Below, one piece after another: positions 10,991-24,000 of a stretch of 64,000 nucleotides of DNA (position 1 is its first letter; each line of letters begins with the position of its first letter). The notes under the pieces are model-generated. The model made no database searches, had not been told where the DNA came from, and saw nothing but the letters and a program-made list of their open reading frames with translations. The position numbers and the translations under genes were made by a program. This DNA is from Apteryx mantelli (taxonomy: Eukaryota; Chordata; Aves; Apterygiformes; Apterygidae). The stretch covers positions 3,422,001 through 3,486,000 of the forward strand of contig NC_089990.1 in assembly GCF_036417845.1 (NCBI RefSeq), written 5' to 3'.

Positions 10991-13079
10991 TGTGCTCCTG
11001 CTGCGGGCGCAGGGCCCCGGGGTGGCAGTGTCGGAGCTGGGACCAGGCAGCACTTGCAGCGTCCTGCCTCGGGGCAGGGGCTCGGCAGCGGGGGCACACT
11101 GATCTCCCCGGCGCCGCTCCCGCACCTCTCCCAGCTCAGCAGGGAGGGATTGCGAGGGCTCCCCGCACCCACCGCCGCTCCAGGCTTTGCAGAACGGCTC
11201 CGGCGCCGGGGAGGCGGTGCCGGGCTCCCCACGTTGCGCTGGCGAGGCGAGCCCCCAGCAAAGCGGAGCTTTCGCGGCACCCCAGGGCTTGGCAGCACGT
11301 CCTGGGGTGGGGGATGAGGAAGGGTGTTGTGAGAGCTCGGAGACGCCGTGCGGTGGAGCTGCGGGTCGGGCGCGGGGCCGGCAGAGGCAGCTGCAGACCC
11401 GGGTGCGGGGCTGGGAACAAAGGCAGCAGCCCAAGGCGCAGCTGCAGCGAGGGACGTGTGATGAGTTCATCGGGGCGTGAGCTGGCAGTGCTTTGCGTGG
11501 CCGCAGGCTGCCGGCGAGGGTGAAAGCTGTATCAGGGCTCCCTACCTCGGCTCGTACCGGAAGCGATGGGTCGTGCCTGGATGGGCTCATCCCTCCTGCA
11601 CCCCTGAGCCCTGGGGCTCCGTTCCCAGCCGCCGTGGGAAGCACAAGCCCTGCGTGCTGCTCTCCGTCCCCTGCGAGCCCGCTCCTCCCTCCCTCGCCCC
11701 TCTCCCCCAGCCAGCATCAAGCAGCACCTCGCATTTTCCCCCCTCTTAACATATATGTTTTCCCCCGGGATGCCAAGCAGGCTGTCGTGCAGTTCCAGCA
11801 CAGAAACCGAGCCCTGTGCACAGCCGCCGAGAGCAAAACCTGCCCGGCAGCTTCCCTGCCCAGGCTCCGCTCGCTGGTTAATGTTTAGCTGCTGCCGCTG
11901 CCCCGCAGCTCAGCCCGGGGACGCCGCAGGCCCCAGCTGCCTGCCGGGCCCTGCTCCGGCGCCTCCGGCACAACCTCGGGGCGCATCCCCAGCACGTCGG
12001 ACCCGGCAGCGGCTATTTGCCCTCGTCTGAAAGCTGTTTGTTTTACCTGAAATTTAAAACGCATGCGGATTGAAGCTTGGCATCGGAAAGAGACCCAAAG
12101 CTGGGCCGGCAGCGCTGGAAGCATCGCGGCCCTTTGCAGGATTGCGCCCCGAGGCCGGGTCTCGCTCCGGAGAAGCTTCGTCCCCCCCGGCCTCAGTGTT
12201 CCTGCACACTGAATTAGATTGCTAATAAATAAGTCATGAGGAATAATGGGATTGAACGACTCCGAGGCCGGCGCGGGCCAGGGACCCGGGGGAGGCGTGT
12301 GAGCGCTGCTCTGGCGCCGGCGTGGGTCCCCCAAACGCAGCACCCCCTCATCCCGCGGAGGTGCGCCCAGGGGTGCAGAGATGCAGCGAAACGGGTGCTC
12401 TGCTCCCCCCGGTGCCGGCAGCTGCCAAGCCTTTGACTCCCTGGTGCCCGACGGGGATATTCTGGGTCCTTTCAGCCCAGCTCTCAGTCACGCATCTGCT
12501 CACGGAAAGGTTGTTTAGGGTATTACTGCTTTATTTCTGCAACAGTAGCTCCCGGAGCAGCACCTGGGCTCCAGCACAGCGAGCGGCAGAGCTCCTTTCT
12601 GCGGAAAAGCGGGAAGGACGAGCCCGGAGCCGGCCCAAATGTCATCGTGAATAATTGGGAAAAAAAATAATTTGGAAAACCGTCCTTTGCATTTCCGCGG
12701 CATGTTCCCCCCGTCACCCTCCCCGCGTGGCACCCCGGGGCGGCGGAGGTGCCAGGAACGGGGGCCACAGCGCCGCAGTGAGGTCGGGAAGACGCTCTCC
12801 TCCGCGTCCGCCTGGGGTGGTGTTTTGTACGGGACTTTGCCGGACACCAGCTGAACCCAGTTAAAGGGTTTTTTGCAACTAGCCCCTCGTGCGCTGTGAA
12901 GGCTCGTTGAGCACCGCGAGCGGCCCGTGCGGATGCTGGAGAAGGCACCGCCAGGGCTGATGTCCCCTCGGAGGCACCGGCGAGTCACCCCGGGCGCGCT
13001 CAGCGTCTCACCCGCCGCTGGGTGGTGGCTTTCTCGTGTCCCACCTGGCGAAGTGGCAAAACCCCCTCGTGTGGGCTCC

Positions 13080-13300
13080 TCACACGGTGAGGGCGAGGAG
13101 GGCTACCGTGAGGAGGGCAACCACGAGGGCGAGGGCCACCGATGGTGAGGGGCCACTGGGAGGGCAAGGAGGGCCACCAGGAGGGCGAGGAGGGCAACCG
13201 TGAGGAGGGCCACCATGAGGGTGAGGGCCACCACGAGGGGGGGGAGGGCCACCACAAGAAGGGCCTCCACAAGGGCGAGGAGGGCAATGGCAACACCTCG
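13080..13300. repeat. minisatellite, GAGGGCCACCA family
   Basis: Purine-biased tandem units (GAGGGCGAGGAGGGC and GAGGGCCACCACGAG variants, period about 15-18 bp) occupy roughly 220 bp just upstream of the RAB9B CpG island. Both strands stay open because many units are multiples of three. Confidence 0.85.
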
Positions 13301-13479
13301 CCTGGGACACTGTGGGGACACGATAGTGACAGCGAGGGGACAGGAAGGGACATTTGGGTGACAGGGAGGGGAAAGAAGAAGAACAGGAGGGGACAGCAGC
13401 AGGCGGCGGGGTGACAGCAGGGTAAGAGCTGGGGACAAACTGGGACAGGAGGGTGACAGGAGAGGGCGATATGGGGCCG

Positions 13480-13708
13480 CGGAAGGGCGGGAGGGTCCGG
13501 TATAATCCGGCTCGGTCCGGTCCGGGCGGGTCCGGCAGGGGCGGGGCGCGCCGCATGGGCGGGGCTGGCTCTGGCCCCGCCCCGCGGGCGTTGCGCGCGG
13601 CCGCCGGGCGGGGGGGGAACGCGCACGCGCGCGGCGCATGCGCGGGGCGGGGCCGGCACCTGCCCCCCGGCGGGTCAGGTGGGCGCGGAGCGGCGGCGCT
13701 GAGGGGAG
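13480..13708 (+). promoter_or_regulatory. RAB9B: RAB9B CpG-island promoter and probable non-coding exon 1
   Basis: Very GC-rich with several GGGCGGGG boxes and no TATA box. A perfect NRF1-type palindrome GCGCATGCGC lies at 13634-13643. A strong donor (GGGGAG/GTAAGG, GT at 13709-13710) would end a non-coding first exon of about 60 bp. Assignment to RAB9B is inferred: it is the only CpG-island promoter on this strand upstream of the RAB9B coding exon, and mammalian RAB9B also has non-coding leading exons. Confidence 0.55.
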
Positions 13709-13852
13709 GTAAGGGCGGGCCGCCGCCGCCGCCATTTCCCGGGCCCGCCGCCGCTGCCCCTCTCCGCCGTGGGCTCCCCCCGGGCTCTCTCTCCTCAGCC
13801 CCCTTCCCGCTCGGGAGCCTGGCCCTGTGGGGCCCGGGTCTCACGGCGCGTT

Positions 13853-14550
13853 TGAGGGGTCCCCCCCATCCCCATTCCCCCCCCGGGCAGCCCTGCGGGG
13901 CTGTGAGGAGCCCCCCCCATCCCCGTTTCCCCCCTCCCGGACATCCCTGAGGGGTCGTGGGGTGCCCCCCCATCCCCATTCCCCCCTGGGCATCCCTGCG
14001 GGGCTGTGAGGAGCCCCCCCCCATCCCCGTTTCCCCCCTCCCGGACATCCGTGAGGGGCCGTGGGGTGCCCCTCATCCCCATTTCCCCCCTGGGCATCCG
14101 TGAGGGGCCGTGGGGAGCCTCCCCCCCTGGGCAGCCCTGCGGGGCCGTGGGGTGCCCCCCATCCCCATTTCCCCTTGGGCAGCCCTGCGGGGCCGTGGGG
14201 TGCCCCCCCATCCCCGTTCCCCTGGGCAGCCCTGCGGGGCCGTGGGGTGCCCCCCCCATCCCCATTTCCCCTTGGGCAGCCCTGCGGGGCTGTGGGGTGC
14301 CCCCCCATCCCCGTTCCCCTGGGCAGCCCTGCGGGGCTGTGGGGTGCCCCCCCCATCCCCATTTGCCCCCGGGCAGTCCTGCAGGGCCGTGGGGTGCCCC
14401 CCCATCCCCATTCCCCTGGGCATCCCTGAGGGGCTGTGGGGTGCCCCCCATCCCCATTTGCCCCCGGGCAGTCCTGCAGGGCCGTGGGGTGCCCCCCCAT
14501 CCCTGTTCCCCCTAAGCAGCCCTCTGGGGCTGTGGGGAGTCTCCTCACAC
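13853..14550. repeat. 49-bp minisatellite in RAB9B intron 1
   Basis: About 13 units containing CCCATCCCCATTCCCC, then GGGCAGCCCTGCGGGGC, then TGTGGGGTGCCC. Successive units in the more regular right half are spaced 47-50 bp; the left half is less regular. The array begins about 145 bp after the putative exon 1 donor, is C-rich on the sense strand, and leaves long spurious open frames on both strands. Confidence 0.92.
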
Positions 14551-16534
14551 TCCTCCCCAGCACCCTCTCTTGCAGGGTGTCTCAGTCCTCCTTGGCCCCG
14601 TTCCCCCTTCCTTTCCCCCCTGCCACGTCCCGGGGCCCTGTCCCCCCTGCTCTGCTCCGCCGCTGGGGTGTGGGGCTGTCGGGCACCGCTCGGCCTGGCG
14701 CTGCGTGGGGGTCTGGCTCTCCTTGCGGGAGCTGGTCCCGCCGGCGGCTGGCAGTGCGTGCGGGGCTTGGCGAGTGCCTGGCAGCCCCGGCAGGGTCCCG
14801 GGGAAGCTCTCGCCTCCTCTCAAGCAGGCAGCTGAGGCCCTGCATACAACTCCCCGACACCCGTACGTGCCCCCTTCTGTTTTTATCTACAAACAGGTGC
14901 CGTATCCTGCACCAAGGATGCGCTCGTTTGCCTGTTTTATGTTTTGCTGGAAGCTGAGGTTGTCCTTATAAATAGCTTGTAAAGGGCTAATGATGCTGCA
15001 CAGGCTACAGACACTGGCACCGCTGTAGGTGTGGTGCGTGGCTGTGTGCCTGTCGGTGTCGTGGCTGTGTCACGGCTGTCAGTAGTCTGCTGACCTGCCA
15101 GGCTTGGGGTAGTCTGTAATAACCCATTAGTCATTTTTAAAGCATCTGTGACTCTTAGTCACTTCTTATCTGCTGTAAACCTTTTCTAAATGGAAGCCTC
15201 CTGTCGGGGCTGATGGCTTATTTCAGGAAGGACTTTGGCACGGGCAAAGGGGAGACAGGGCAAGGACCCTGGTTAGCAAGGGTTTGGAATAGGGAGAGCA
15301 GGGGGCTTGAACAGCTCGCCTGCGCAGGGGAGAGTTTTCCAAAATCATCAGCCCAGAGGGAGCTGTGCTGCAATTCCTGTTTGTCTCTTGGGACATTTGT
15401 CATTTTGTTCTTTGCCTTAGAGCCGCTTGGTTGCACAGATGCTTCTAAAATGTCCCCAGACCCATCAAGTCAGCTCAGCTGTGCGACAAGGCTTTGACTT
15501 GGGGTATTTTTGTGCTGGGGAAGTGAAATTGGTGCTCCTTTACTTAGTTTCTGTGCTGCCCACAGAGTTAAACAGAAGTTACTGATTTTAGCTTTGTGGC
15601 AGGCGCTGGCTGAAAGAGCTCTCAGCAGGAGGAAACAAAGCAGAGCAGGGCCCAGTGGGGTTAATGCAAAAAGTGTTTTTTTGCCCTGGAAGGAATCAGA
15701 GTGCCGATCCCAACAGAGGCAAGTGCTTATGTTTCTGTCAGAGGCTGGTCTGGTGGTGTCATCACGAAGCAGCACCACATGTCCACACCCCTCCTAGGAA
15801 TGTTGCTAGCAGGTGTAAGCAAGCAAAATCCCTTCGTCTTTCATACCAGGCTCGCGCCAGCTGGCTCATTCTTCTGGTTAGCAGATTTAGGTACATGTTC
15901 AACCCTCAGATCAGATTCCAGAGTGTGTGGGTAGGCAGGCCAAGCAGTTCAAAGCAATCAGCTTCCTAGAATATTGACTTCCTCAGGACTGGGATGAGAA
16001 ACAGGTTACACAGCCTGTGCCTTCATGCCAGAGCGCCTTCAATTTATTCTTCTGTTATTCAGGTTTAGCATCCATGATGCACTGGCTCTGCCCTGGTCAG
16101 AAATGAGATGTGTTACACTTTACTTAAGGCAAGAGAAACCGTGTCCTCAGCACCTTGTTCTTGGCTGTTTTACTCCCGTTATCAGTAATGCACATTCAGC
16201 TTGTTCTTCCACCCTGGCTCAATGTTACAAATTCAAAGGCAGCGCACTGAGCCCAGCTCTGGCAACCTCACTGACTGACGTTTGTTTTTTAGTGACTGTT
16301 ATGCTGGAGGAAGGTGTTCCCTGGACGGTTTTGGAGACAGAAGTGCTGTTTTTGCTAGAGCAGGTACAGTACAGACAGCAGCAAAACAGGTCTCTCATTC
16401 CATGTAAGACCTTTACCCTGACTTGCAGAACACCCCTGGGAGGGAGCAGACTAGTCTGCACTTGGCCTTTCATTTGTGGCTGCTGACTAAGGAACCTGGG
16501 GTTCTTGCAAAGTGAACTTGCAACTGTTTCCTAG

Positions 16535-16655
16535 CAAACTGGACTGCAAAAAGCATTGCCGAAAAGAGCAGCAGAGAAGCTGCCTCTGAGCCTGGGAAAC
16601 CCCTTCAGAGCTATAGAGATCGCACACAGGAAACAAGCACGGCTCCGCTTGTAAG
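16535..16655 (+). other. RAB9B: candidate non-coding exon 2 of RAB9B
   Basis: A 121-bp segment is bounded by a pyrimidine-rich acceptor (CAACTGTTTCCTAG, ending 16534) and a consensus donor (GTAAG/GTGAGTCA, GT at 16656). It sits between the CpG-island exon and the coding exon, on the same strand. It has no long open frame. The human gene has three exons with the CDS only in the last, which this would reproduce. This is an inference from splice signals alone. Confidence 0.4.
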
Positions 16656-17615
16656 GTGAGTCAGCATTTTGGGGTGATTAAAAATGCTTTGCTGGATGAC
16701 TTACGTTGTTATTAGGCCTGTGCATCTTTTACATCCTTGCAGCATAGCAAGTCAGACAGAACAAATGAAATAGCTAGTAAGTGTATGACGAAAAAGAAGG
16801 CCTGGTGATGGAGATCCCCAGTGATATTTTGCTGTTTCTGAGGACATAGGCAAGGTAGGATTTTTAACTAGTGATGATATGTTTGTAAAAACTAGATAAG
16901 CTTTCAGAAATACAAAACCTTCTCTTAGATACGTATCAATTATATCACACTTAACTAAACTCTCAACAGTTGTTCTCAGCTTGCGCTTAGTTTGGAGACC
17001 TGCTGCTTCCATTTCAGACCTGATGGAAGACTTGTGTGCCTGAAAGCTTGCCTAATTCCTAGCTCTACTGGTTGCTCTAATAAGAGAAATTGCCTCCTAT
17101 TTACAAAACTTGTTGAGAAACAGGGATGGCAATACCTTGTTCTATTCAAGGTCTTTCCTGTTCATCCCTAGCAAAATCCGAAAGTTGGAGTTTTGCTCTA
17201 CATTCCCCAAAATAATGTGAAGATAGGATAATAGTAGAAAGATCCTGTTAATACTTTGCTTGGAATCCAGAGCAGACTTCCAGTTATTTCCTAAAACTCC
17301 AGGGAGTACCACTGTAACTTTGAGGAGCACAAAACTCGCATTCTTTGTTCCAGCTTGCTCCACAGTCTCAGTGTTGTGCTGCTTAATTTCTGAAGGGGAA
17401 AAGAACAACCGAGGGAGATTTCAGGGACTCAGTGTTTTTTCCTTCAGCTGTAATAAGTGCCTGTGGGGACAAGGTCAGTCTGTCAGCAGAGGAGCCAGGA
17501 GCTCTAGGTACTGAGCTGCGTGACTCTCTGCAGAATCCGTGATTCAAATAGCTATTTTGTACTGTTTCAGAACACTGTAGCTTGCCGTGGTCCTGTGCCC
17601 CTCCGTCCTGCTGCA

Positions 17616-18221
17616 ATGAGTGGGAAGTCCTTGCTATTGAAGGTCATTCTTCTTGGGGATGGTGGAGTTGGGAAAAGTTCCCTCATGAACCGTTATGTCA
17701 CCAACAAGTTTGACTCTCAGGCTTTCCACACGATCGGTGTGGAGTTCTTAAACCGGGACCTGGAGGTGGATGGACGTTTTGTGACCCTCCAGATTTGGGA
17801 CACTGCAGGGCAGGAGAGATTCAAGAGCTTGCGAACCCCCTTTTACAGGGGGGCAGACTGCTGCCTGCTGACCTTTAGCGTGGACGACCGACAAAGCTTC
17901 GAGAACCTCAGTAACTGGCAGAAGGAGTTTGTCTATTATGCCGATGTGAAGGACCCTGAACACTTCCCGTTTGTAGTTCTGGGCAACAAGATAGACAAAC
18001 TTGAAAGACAAGTGAGCACAGAGGAGGCCCAGACCTGGTGCATGGAAAATGGGAACTATCCCTACCTGGAGACTAGCGCCAAGGATGACACCAATGTGGC
18101 AGTGGCCTTTGAGGAAGCTGTGCGACAGGTGCTGGCAGTAGAAGAACAGCTAGAGCACTGTATGCTGGGCCATACCGTTGACCTGCATTCCAGCTCCAAA
18201 TCTGGCTCTTCCTGTTGTTAA
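17616..18221 (+). CDS. RAB9B: Ras-related GTPase Rab9B
   Basis: A single uninterrupted coding exon of 201 residues, the family's normal length. The exon begins at 17571 after a TACTGTTTCAG acceptor and the ATG follows 45 bases later. GTPase motifs are all present: P-loop GDGGVGKS at residues 14-21, switch I with Thr39 in HTIGVEF, WDTAGQE at 61-67, NKID at 124-127 and ETSAK at 152-156. The C-terminal CysCys (200-201) is the double geranylgeranylation site. The start MSGKSLLLKV and the tail EEQLEHCMLGHTVDL match RAB9B, not RAB9A. Known role of the family: retrieval transport from late endosomes to the trans-Golgi network, including recycling of mannose-6-phosphate receptors. The residues needed for nucleotide binding and membrane attachment are intact. 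Confidence 0.97.
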   Translation: MSGKSLLLKVILLGDGGVGKSSLMNRYVTNKFDSQAFHTIGVEFLNRDLEVDGRFVTLQIWDTAGQERFKSLRTPFYRGADCCLLTFSVDDRQSFENLSNWQKEFVYYADVKDPEHFPFVVLGNKIDKLERQVSTEEAQTWCMENGNYPYLETSAKDDTNVAVAFEEAVRQVLAVEEQLEHCMLGHTVDLHSSSKSGSSCC

Positions 18222-21060
18222 GAGTAGCTGCCACTTGGGGAAGTTCCCTTGAACCAGCGGCTGGAGAGGAATAAGCACGAGCGGCTCAGGGCACTCTGAG
18301 GAGGGCGACCACGAGGACAATAGGTGGATAGCTCACCGAGGAGCTGCAGCCTTTCCATCTGAATTCTAGCTGGAGTTTCCAGGCACAGGGGATATAGCTA
18401 CCGGAGGGAGCTGTCGAACAAAGAACACGTGAATGTAGTCCTGCTTCCATCTCTGCCCGTTTTTAGCAGGTTTAAAGGACTGGGTTGAGCTGAAGAGAGT
18501 GAATCTCGTCCTTACCAAGAACTGCCTGCAGAACAAAGCTGAGAGAGCTCGAGACGCTCCTGAAGTATTCTAGTCCTGAACTGAAAAATAGTAGACCCGC
18601 TAAACTCATGACCTTACTGCCAAAGGAAAGTCTGCTCAGCATACTGAACAAAACCTGCTGGGGAGACCTTAGCCCACGTGACTGTGAGAATGCTAAACCC
18701 TAGAGCGACTGAGATGTGTGTATCTGTTGCTTTGGATAAGTGCATCCTGTCCTGAGACTGAACTGTGTTGAGAGTTGTTAGTACTATGATTTGAAACAGC
18801 ATATGAAGGAGTAGGAACTGTGCTTGAATGCTGCAGCATCGGTTCTTTGTGACTGCCTGTTTCTGGTCTGTTTTTCCCTACCTCTAACTTTGTCTTGTTA
18901 TGGGTGTTATTTTGTGGAGAGACTGGCTGCTTCCTGTTTAATATATGTTTCCTTAGCTCTTCTGGAGGCTCAACATCAGATATTGTTTCTCACCGCCTGG
19001 ATAGCCCTGGATGGAAGGTACCTGTGTGGACACCCTGCTGGTCATGTCAGAGGGTTTAGAGTTTTTCAGGAGCTCAGTAGATTTGGAGCATGAACCCTGA
19101 CCGGCTGGCTGGTTTCTGTCACAAGTGATTGCTGTGCCCAGAGGATGAGCTCTAGCAGGCCGGGTGGAAGGTGGGTGGGATGTCTCCTGCGCGTGCAGGT
19201 GGCTGGGGGAGTCGTGCATGGTCAGCTGTTAAAGCCGCTCATTCTGTGCGTGGGGCTGGCGACCGCTGTGCTTCGTTAGTTGACGGACGGATCAGTGTCT
19301 TCAGTCACTTGAACTTGGATGTTTCATTCTGGATGCGGCACATAGAAATGTTCGCCTTTGCCGGGACAGTGCTGCTGAGCGCAGCAGCTGTGCTGGCTCC
19401 TCCTGCCGACAGGGGAGTCCAGTGCATCTTATCTGTAGCTCATCTGACAGACTTTACTGGTAGAGAGGATCCACGCAGTTAATTGGCCTTTGTTAATGGC
19501 TGTCTTTTTTCTGTCTGACGGGGAGAGATCTGGACTGATTCCACCTTTGTTCAAGGTTGCTGAAAAACGGTATATGAGGGGCAGGAAACCTTCAAGAAAG
19601 GACCCCCGGCTTTGCTAATCCCAGCTCCTGCCCCTGCTAGGTTTCAGTCCCAAGCTGTCTGTGTGCAGCAAAGAGGTCAGTGCTTGCCGGCTGCTGGTTT
19701 TTCCATTATAACCTCATGTCCTGCAACTCCCCGTGCATATGTTTGCCCAAGACTCTGCTCTGATGACCTTGCCCATGAGCACATAGGAACCTGCCGGGGG
19801 AGAGCTCCCCTGAGCGTGTATCAGCTAGCTGCGGAGTGCAGTTCCCCCTGTGATAGCTACTGGGTGGCACGTCGTGCAGCTCAAATAGAGCAGCCGCGTT
19901 TACGCTGTGCTTTAGAGCAAAGCAGTCTCTGCCTTCACATCGCCTGGTGGCAGCTAATCCCACCACCTGGCAGCTTCCGAGTTTGCAGGTATGTCCTCCG
20001 TGGGCACTCAGGGTGATCCTGCCCTTTTCTCCGGGGCAGCCACATGGGGAAGGGACTGAAGCTTTACTGCAAAGTACACGTTGGAGGGATCTGATTTCTA
20101 AACAGGGCTGAACACCCACAGTGTCCGCAGGGTGGGCAGGGAGCGCTTGCAGCCTCTGGAGAATCGGGTCCCTTGAAGTGTGAGAGAAGGCTCTGCCCCC
20201 ACAGGTGCAACAGATTTTTACAAGGTTGTAAAATTATTGTTTATTTAATAATCTCTGACCTCTACAGGCCTCTGTAGATTTTTCTTCAGTTTAACACCGC
20301 TTGATGTTTCCTTCAAGATCCTAAACACTGTGACCTGTGGTCCTGGTTAACAACTCCGAAAATGTACATTCCACTTGAGCTGATTTGTGCAGGTCTCCAG
20401 CGGGGCTGGATGCGTTCAGGCCCTCGTTCGCAGGCTGTGTTTTTAAGGGTATCCCCTCCTGCTAGAGTGGGTGTTGGGTGAGTTCCCTCCGGGTGAAACC
20501 GTGCTGCTCTCCCAGCCTTGTTCTCCCGTGACCTGCGTGAGGACTGGCGCCTCCTGTGAGAGAGGGCAGGGGCTGAGCAAGCTGTGAGGCAGGAGGGACG
20601 CGTGCAGCGTGCTCTCTGCAGGACCTCGGGTGCGTGTCGATGCTCATAGCTGACGCTTGAGAACCTCCCAGCGCACGCGCTGTGCAGGCAGTACGTATGC
20701 CCTGGAGGGTGTTGCACGGTACCTTGTCTTTATTTCCAGCCAACATTGGATAGTTGATGTTATTTTTTAAAACTATTTTATTAGCCCCGTGTATTTTTAA
20801 AATGCTTTAGAAAGAGTATAGTGTTTTGTATTACATTTAAATTGTTTAATTTATTTTAAACTGTTACACGCACAATTTCCAAAGGAGCCTGGATCTTGAA
20901 CTCTTTCTTCGTTGCAAAGTTCAATGCCAACAGCCATCCCCTCTTCGTGTCTACTCGTGCTGCTGCAGTCGTTGCTACTGTTACAGAACTGGAATTGTAA
21001 AACTGAGATTCTACCTTTATTTAAGCAAATAAAAACATGGATGTATTCAAATGAATTCAG
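18222..21060 (+). other. RAB9B: RAB9B 3' UTR (long) with poly(A) signal
   Basis: The sequence after the RAB9B stop is less GC-rich than its surroundings and ends in a strongly AT-rich segment (20750-20880). A canonical AATAAA follows at 21028-21033. No other gene is visible, so this is most simply the long 3' UTR. The exact end is inferred. Confidence 0.5.
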
Positions 21061-24000
21061 GAAGTGGCTTCTGGTTTTCCTCTCAAAGTTTAAGCCAGCT
21101 CCTGTTTTCCTGAGGGATGTGGAGCTGCGTTGGTTATACCAACTGGCAGAGAAAAGTCACCAAGGGATCAAAGCATTTCGTTTTAAACAAAACGGTTGGT
21201 TATTTCTGGATGTATCTAGCTAGAACAGCAGTTGAAGAAATATAACTCATTTGCAAGCTGAATCCAGTGACCGGATTTGTCTATTCAAGCGTATATGAGA
21301 AAACACTTTCATAACAAACATTTCACATTGCTTCCCTCTGTCACTGCAATTTATTTTTTAGCCTGGGCTCGCAGCAACAGACCGTGCTCTCCTTTGATTT
21401 CTTCCTGTGATCTTGGAATCAGTCCCTCAGTCTCCAGGGGGTTGTAGTCAGAGATCATTTCCATAGGTTGCTGAGAAAGAAATCAGCATATGGGGACTGT
21501 TTTCTTCCGCTGTCCTACCAGTGGCCATGTAAGCATTCATCTTTTGCAGATGGTCACCTATTTTTGGAGGCTTTCTCTGTATTTGCAGAGTCCTAGCCTG
21601 CTGTTTGCCTTGGCAGAACCTTTGGCTTATTTTTCTCTTGCGTCCGCTTGCCTGTGGGTTCCTGCCCGTGCTAGCAGAGGTGGTGACGTGGGGCTTCAAG
21701 TCCTTGGAAATGCTGCTTTTTAAATGTGCTGCTGGGGTATCTGAGGGCCTCCAGCATCTAATTTCAGCCATTTCAAAATACAGTTGAAAACAGAGGGCCA
21801 AAGCTACCTGGTGGGAGATGCTCCCAGCCCTGGAGAAGTTGCGGGGTTGAGCAGGGCTGGGCCTGGGGTCAGCGAGGATCTGATCTCAGGCCATCGTAAC
21901 CTCTGACTCCAGCGATTTGAGACATTTGTGAGCAAAGGGGGGCAGAGGCAGGCATGGTGGTGAGGCTAAACCCTCGCTTCCCATTTGGCCGCTGCAAGGA
22001 GTAGCAGAGGGCTCAGTGGTTTTTGACGTGAGGAGTCAGGGAGAGGATGAGTCCCCAGAGGGCAAAAGAGTGTCTCTAAAGGAGAGCGCGTGCTGCTTCT
22101 GCGTGGAACAGAGGCTGTAAATATCCCTGGATGCTTGCAAAGGTGTAGCAGTGGCGGGAGGTCTCCCGGTCCCTCTCTTCTGCAGCCCTGTTCCTGGTGG
22201 GCATGGCTCGGCCCTCGCTATTCATTGCTATTAACGTTGATGCTGCCAGTTGGTCTTAAACCCTGATTAAGATCTGAGGATTTTGCTGCTCGGGGCAGCA
22301 GTAAGGCCGAAGAGCTGCTCAGCGGGCTGAGGAAACTGCAATCTTCTCTAGAACCGTTAGCCAAATAGCCCCGCATGGCTGCAGGCGCCATGGGATTGCT
22401 GTGCACCGAGTGCCGGGTCAGCTCACGCGGCCTGCGTTTCCTGAGCGCAGCTCTTCCGCTTTTTTTTCGGAGCTACCTGAAGGCTGGCTCCTCTCAGCAG
22501 GACACCCGTAAGAAAGTGCACACGCTCTCCAGGGACTGCGTCTTCATGCATGCGTCCAAGGAGGAGGGAAAAGATGTGAAGAGTCTGAAACCGTCCTTTT
22601 GGAAGCCTCTGTGAACCCCGCTCCAGGCTGCAGATCTTATTCGGAGTTTCCTCGCAGCCCTGGCACCAGTGGCACTGGCACGTTCTGCTCCGGGGTAAGG
22701 AGCGCTCGCGACTCTGCTGAGGAGGATGCAGCGGTAGCCGATGCCAGCTCTGACAGCGGTTGCCCAAAGGTCTCAGGTGAGTCAGAGTCACTTCACTGGT
22801 GCCTGGGACAATCAGTGAAATTAGGGAAATGCTGGTTTACCTGGTCCAAAGCAATCGGAGATGGGCAGCGCAGCTAACCCTGGGGGCGCCAGGGCTTGCA
22901 GGAGGGGGCCGGGATTTTGCAAGGCCGGCGGAGCAGCTGTCTTCCGGTGGCTTCAAGAGGTCCCTCAGGGGCTAGCGCACGTGGCCACGTGCAAACACAA
23001 GGCTCCGGTCTCCGTGGGCTGCCAAGCGCGGCACCTGCTCATGCTGCTGTCGGTCCTTCCGGTGAGGCCCCGCCATTCCCTCTCCCCTCCTCGTCCCTGG
23101 GCATCGTGCTAACGGATCCAAACCACGTGCAGGAACGGAGAGAAACCAGCGGGGTGCCCGAGAGGCAGGTGGGACCTTCCGGCAGGCCAGATGGATCTGC
23201 CCCCCGTAACACCGGGCCTTGGCCCCGGCAGGCAGGGCTGCTCGCCAGCTCCAGCCTTTATACTGCTCTCCAGTTGCATCCCTTTTCCCGTCCTAACCGA
23301 AGCCAGGGCTCCAGGGAGCCGGGGCTGAGCTGTGCTCTCGCAGCGATGGCGAGGCAGGGGGCTTTTCCTGTCCCTGCGGGTTCGGAGGACTTGGCTGTGC
23401 GTTTAGGGGCTTACGCAGGAGCTCTCAGATGGGATTTGGAATAAAAGCGCCCGAGAATTTAGGGCGGCCTTTATTTTTCTGCTGCCTCGAATGGACTGAG
23501 CCCAGCTCGGACGAAGGCACTGGAGGGAGACGGTGGTTATTTTTTCCGTGGGTGCGGAGGTCTCCCGGGGCCTTTCGCGCCCTGCTCCCTGGGGAGGCTC
23601 TGGACCGTGCCGCTTTCACCCGGAGAAGCACTGACCGTGCACCGGCACCAAGAACCGACTCCAGGTGTGGGGGGAGCCCCAGGGGTGAGGAGCCGGAGGA
23701 GGGTGCTAGCGGCGGGGATTTGGGGCTCAGGGCCAGAGGCCTGTGGTGCTTGACCCCCCTTCTACCCCCGCGCTGCTGCTCGGTGCTGCTTTTCCTGCCC
23801 CCTCCGGCAGCGCCAGCTCCGGGCCGGCACCGTGCTGCGGCCGGCGGCCACAAGGAGGAGATGGAAGACTGGAAATGAGGAACCTGCTCCCTCCCCGAGA
23901 GCGGAGGCGAAAAGGAGCATCAGGCCTGGTGGCGCTTTGCCCTTGGAGGCAGCCGCTGTAGCGACCTGGGCACCGTCCCCGTGGCCTGCTCGCCCTCCCC

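Larger units (their letters stand above)
7301..13079. other. intergenic, GC-rich, no gene seen
   Basis: About 5.8 kb between the TMSB15 3' end and the RAB9B promoter region. Long overlapping frames on both strands (for example 8498-9727 minus and 8935-10431 plus) have low-complexity Arg/Pro/Ala/Gly composition and no domain I recognise. An AT-rich island at about 12205-12260, with several TAAT cores, stands out against the GC background. Otherwise nothing is supported. Confidence 0.5.

Noticed and set aside
22375-22614. 79-codon frame starting MAAGAMGLLCTEC
   Set aside because: Has a clean Met start but no similarity I recognise and no supporting promoter or poly(A) signal.
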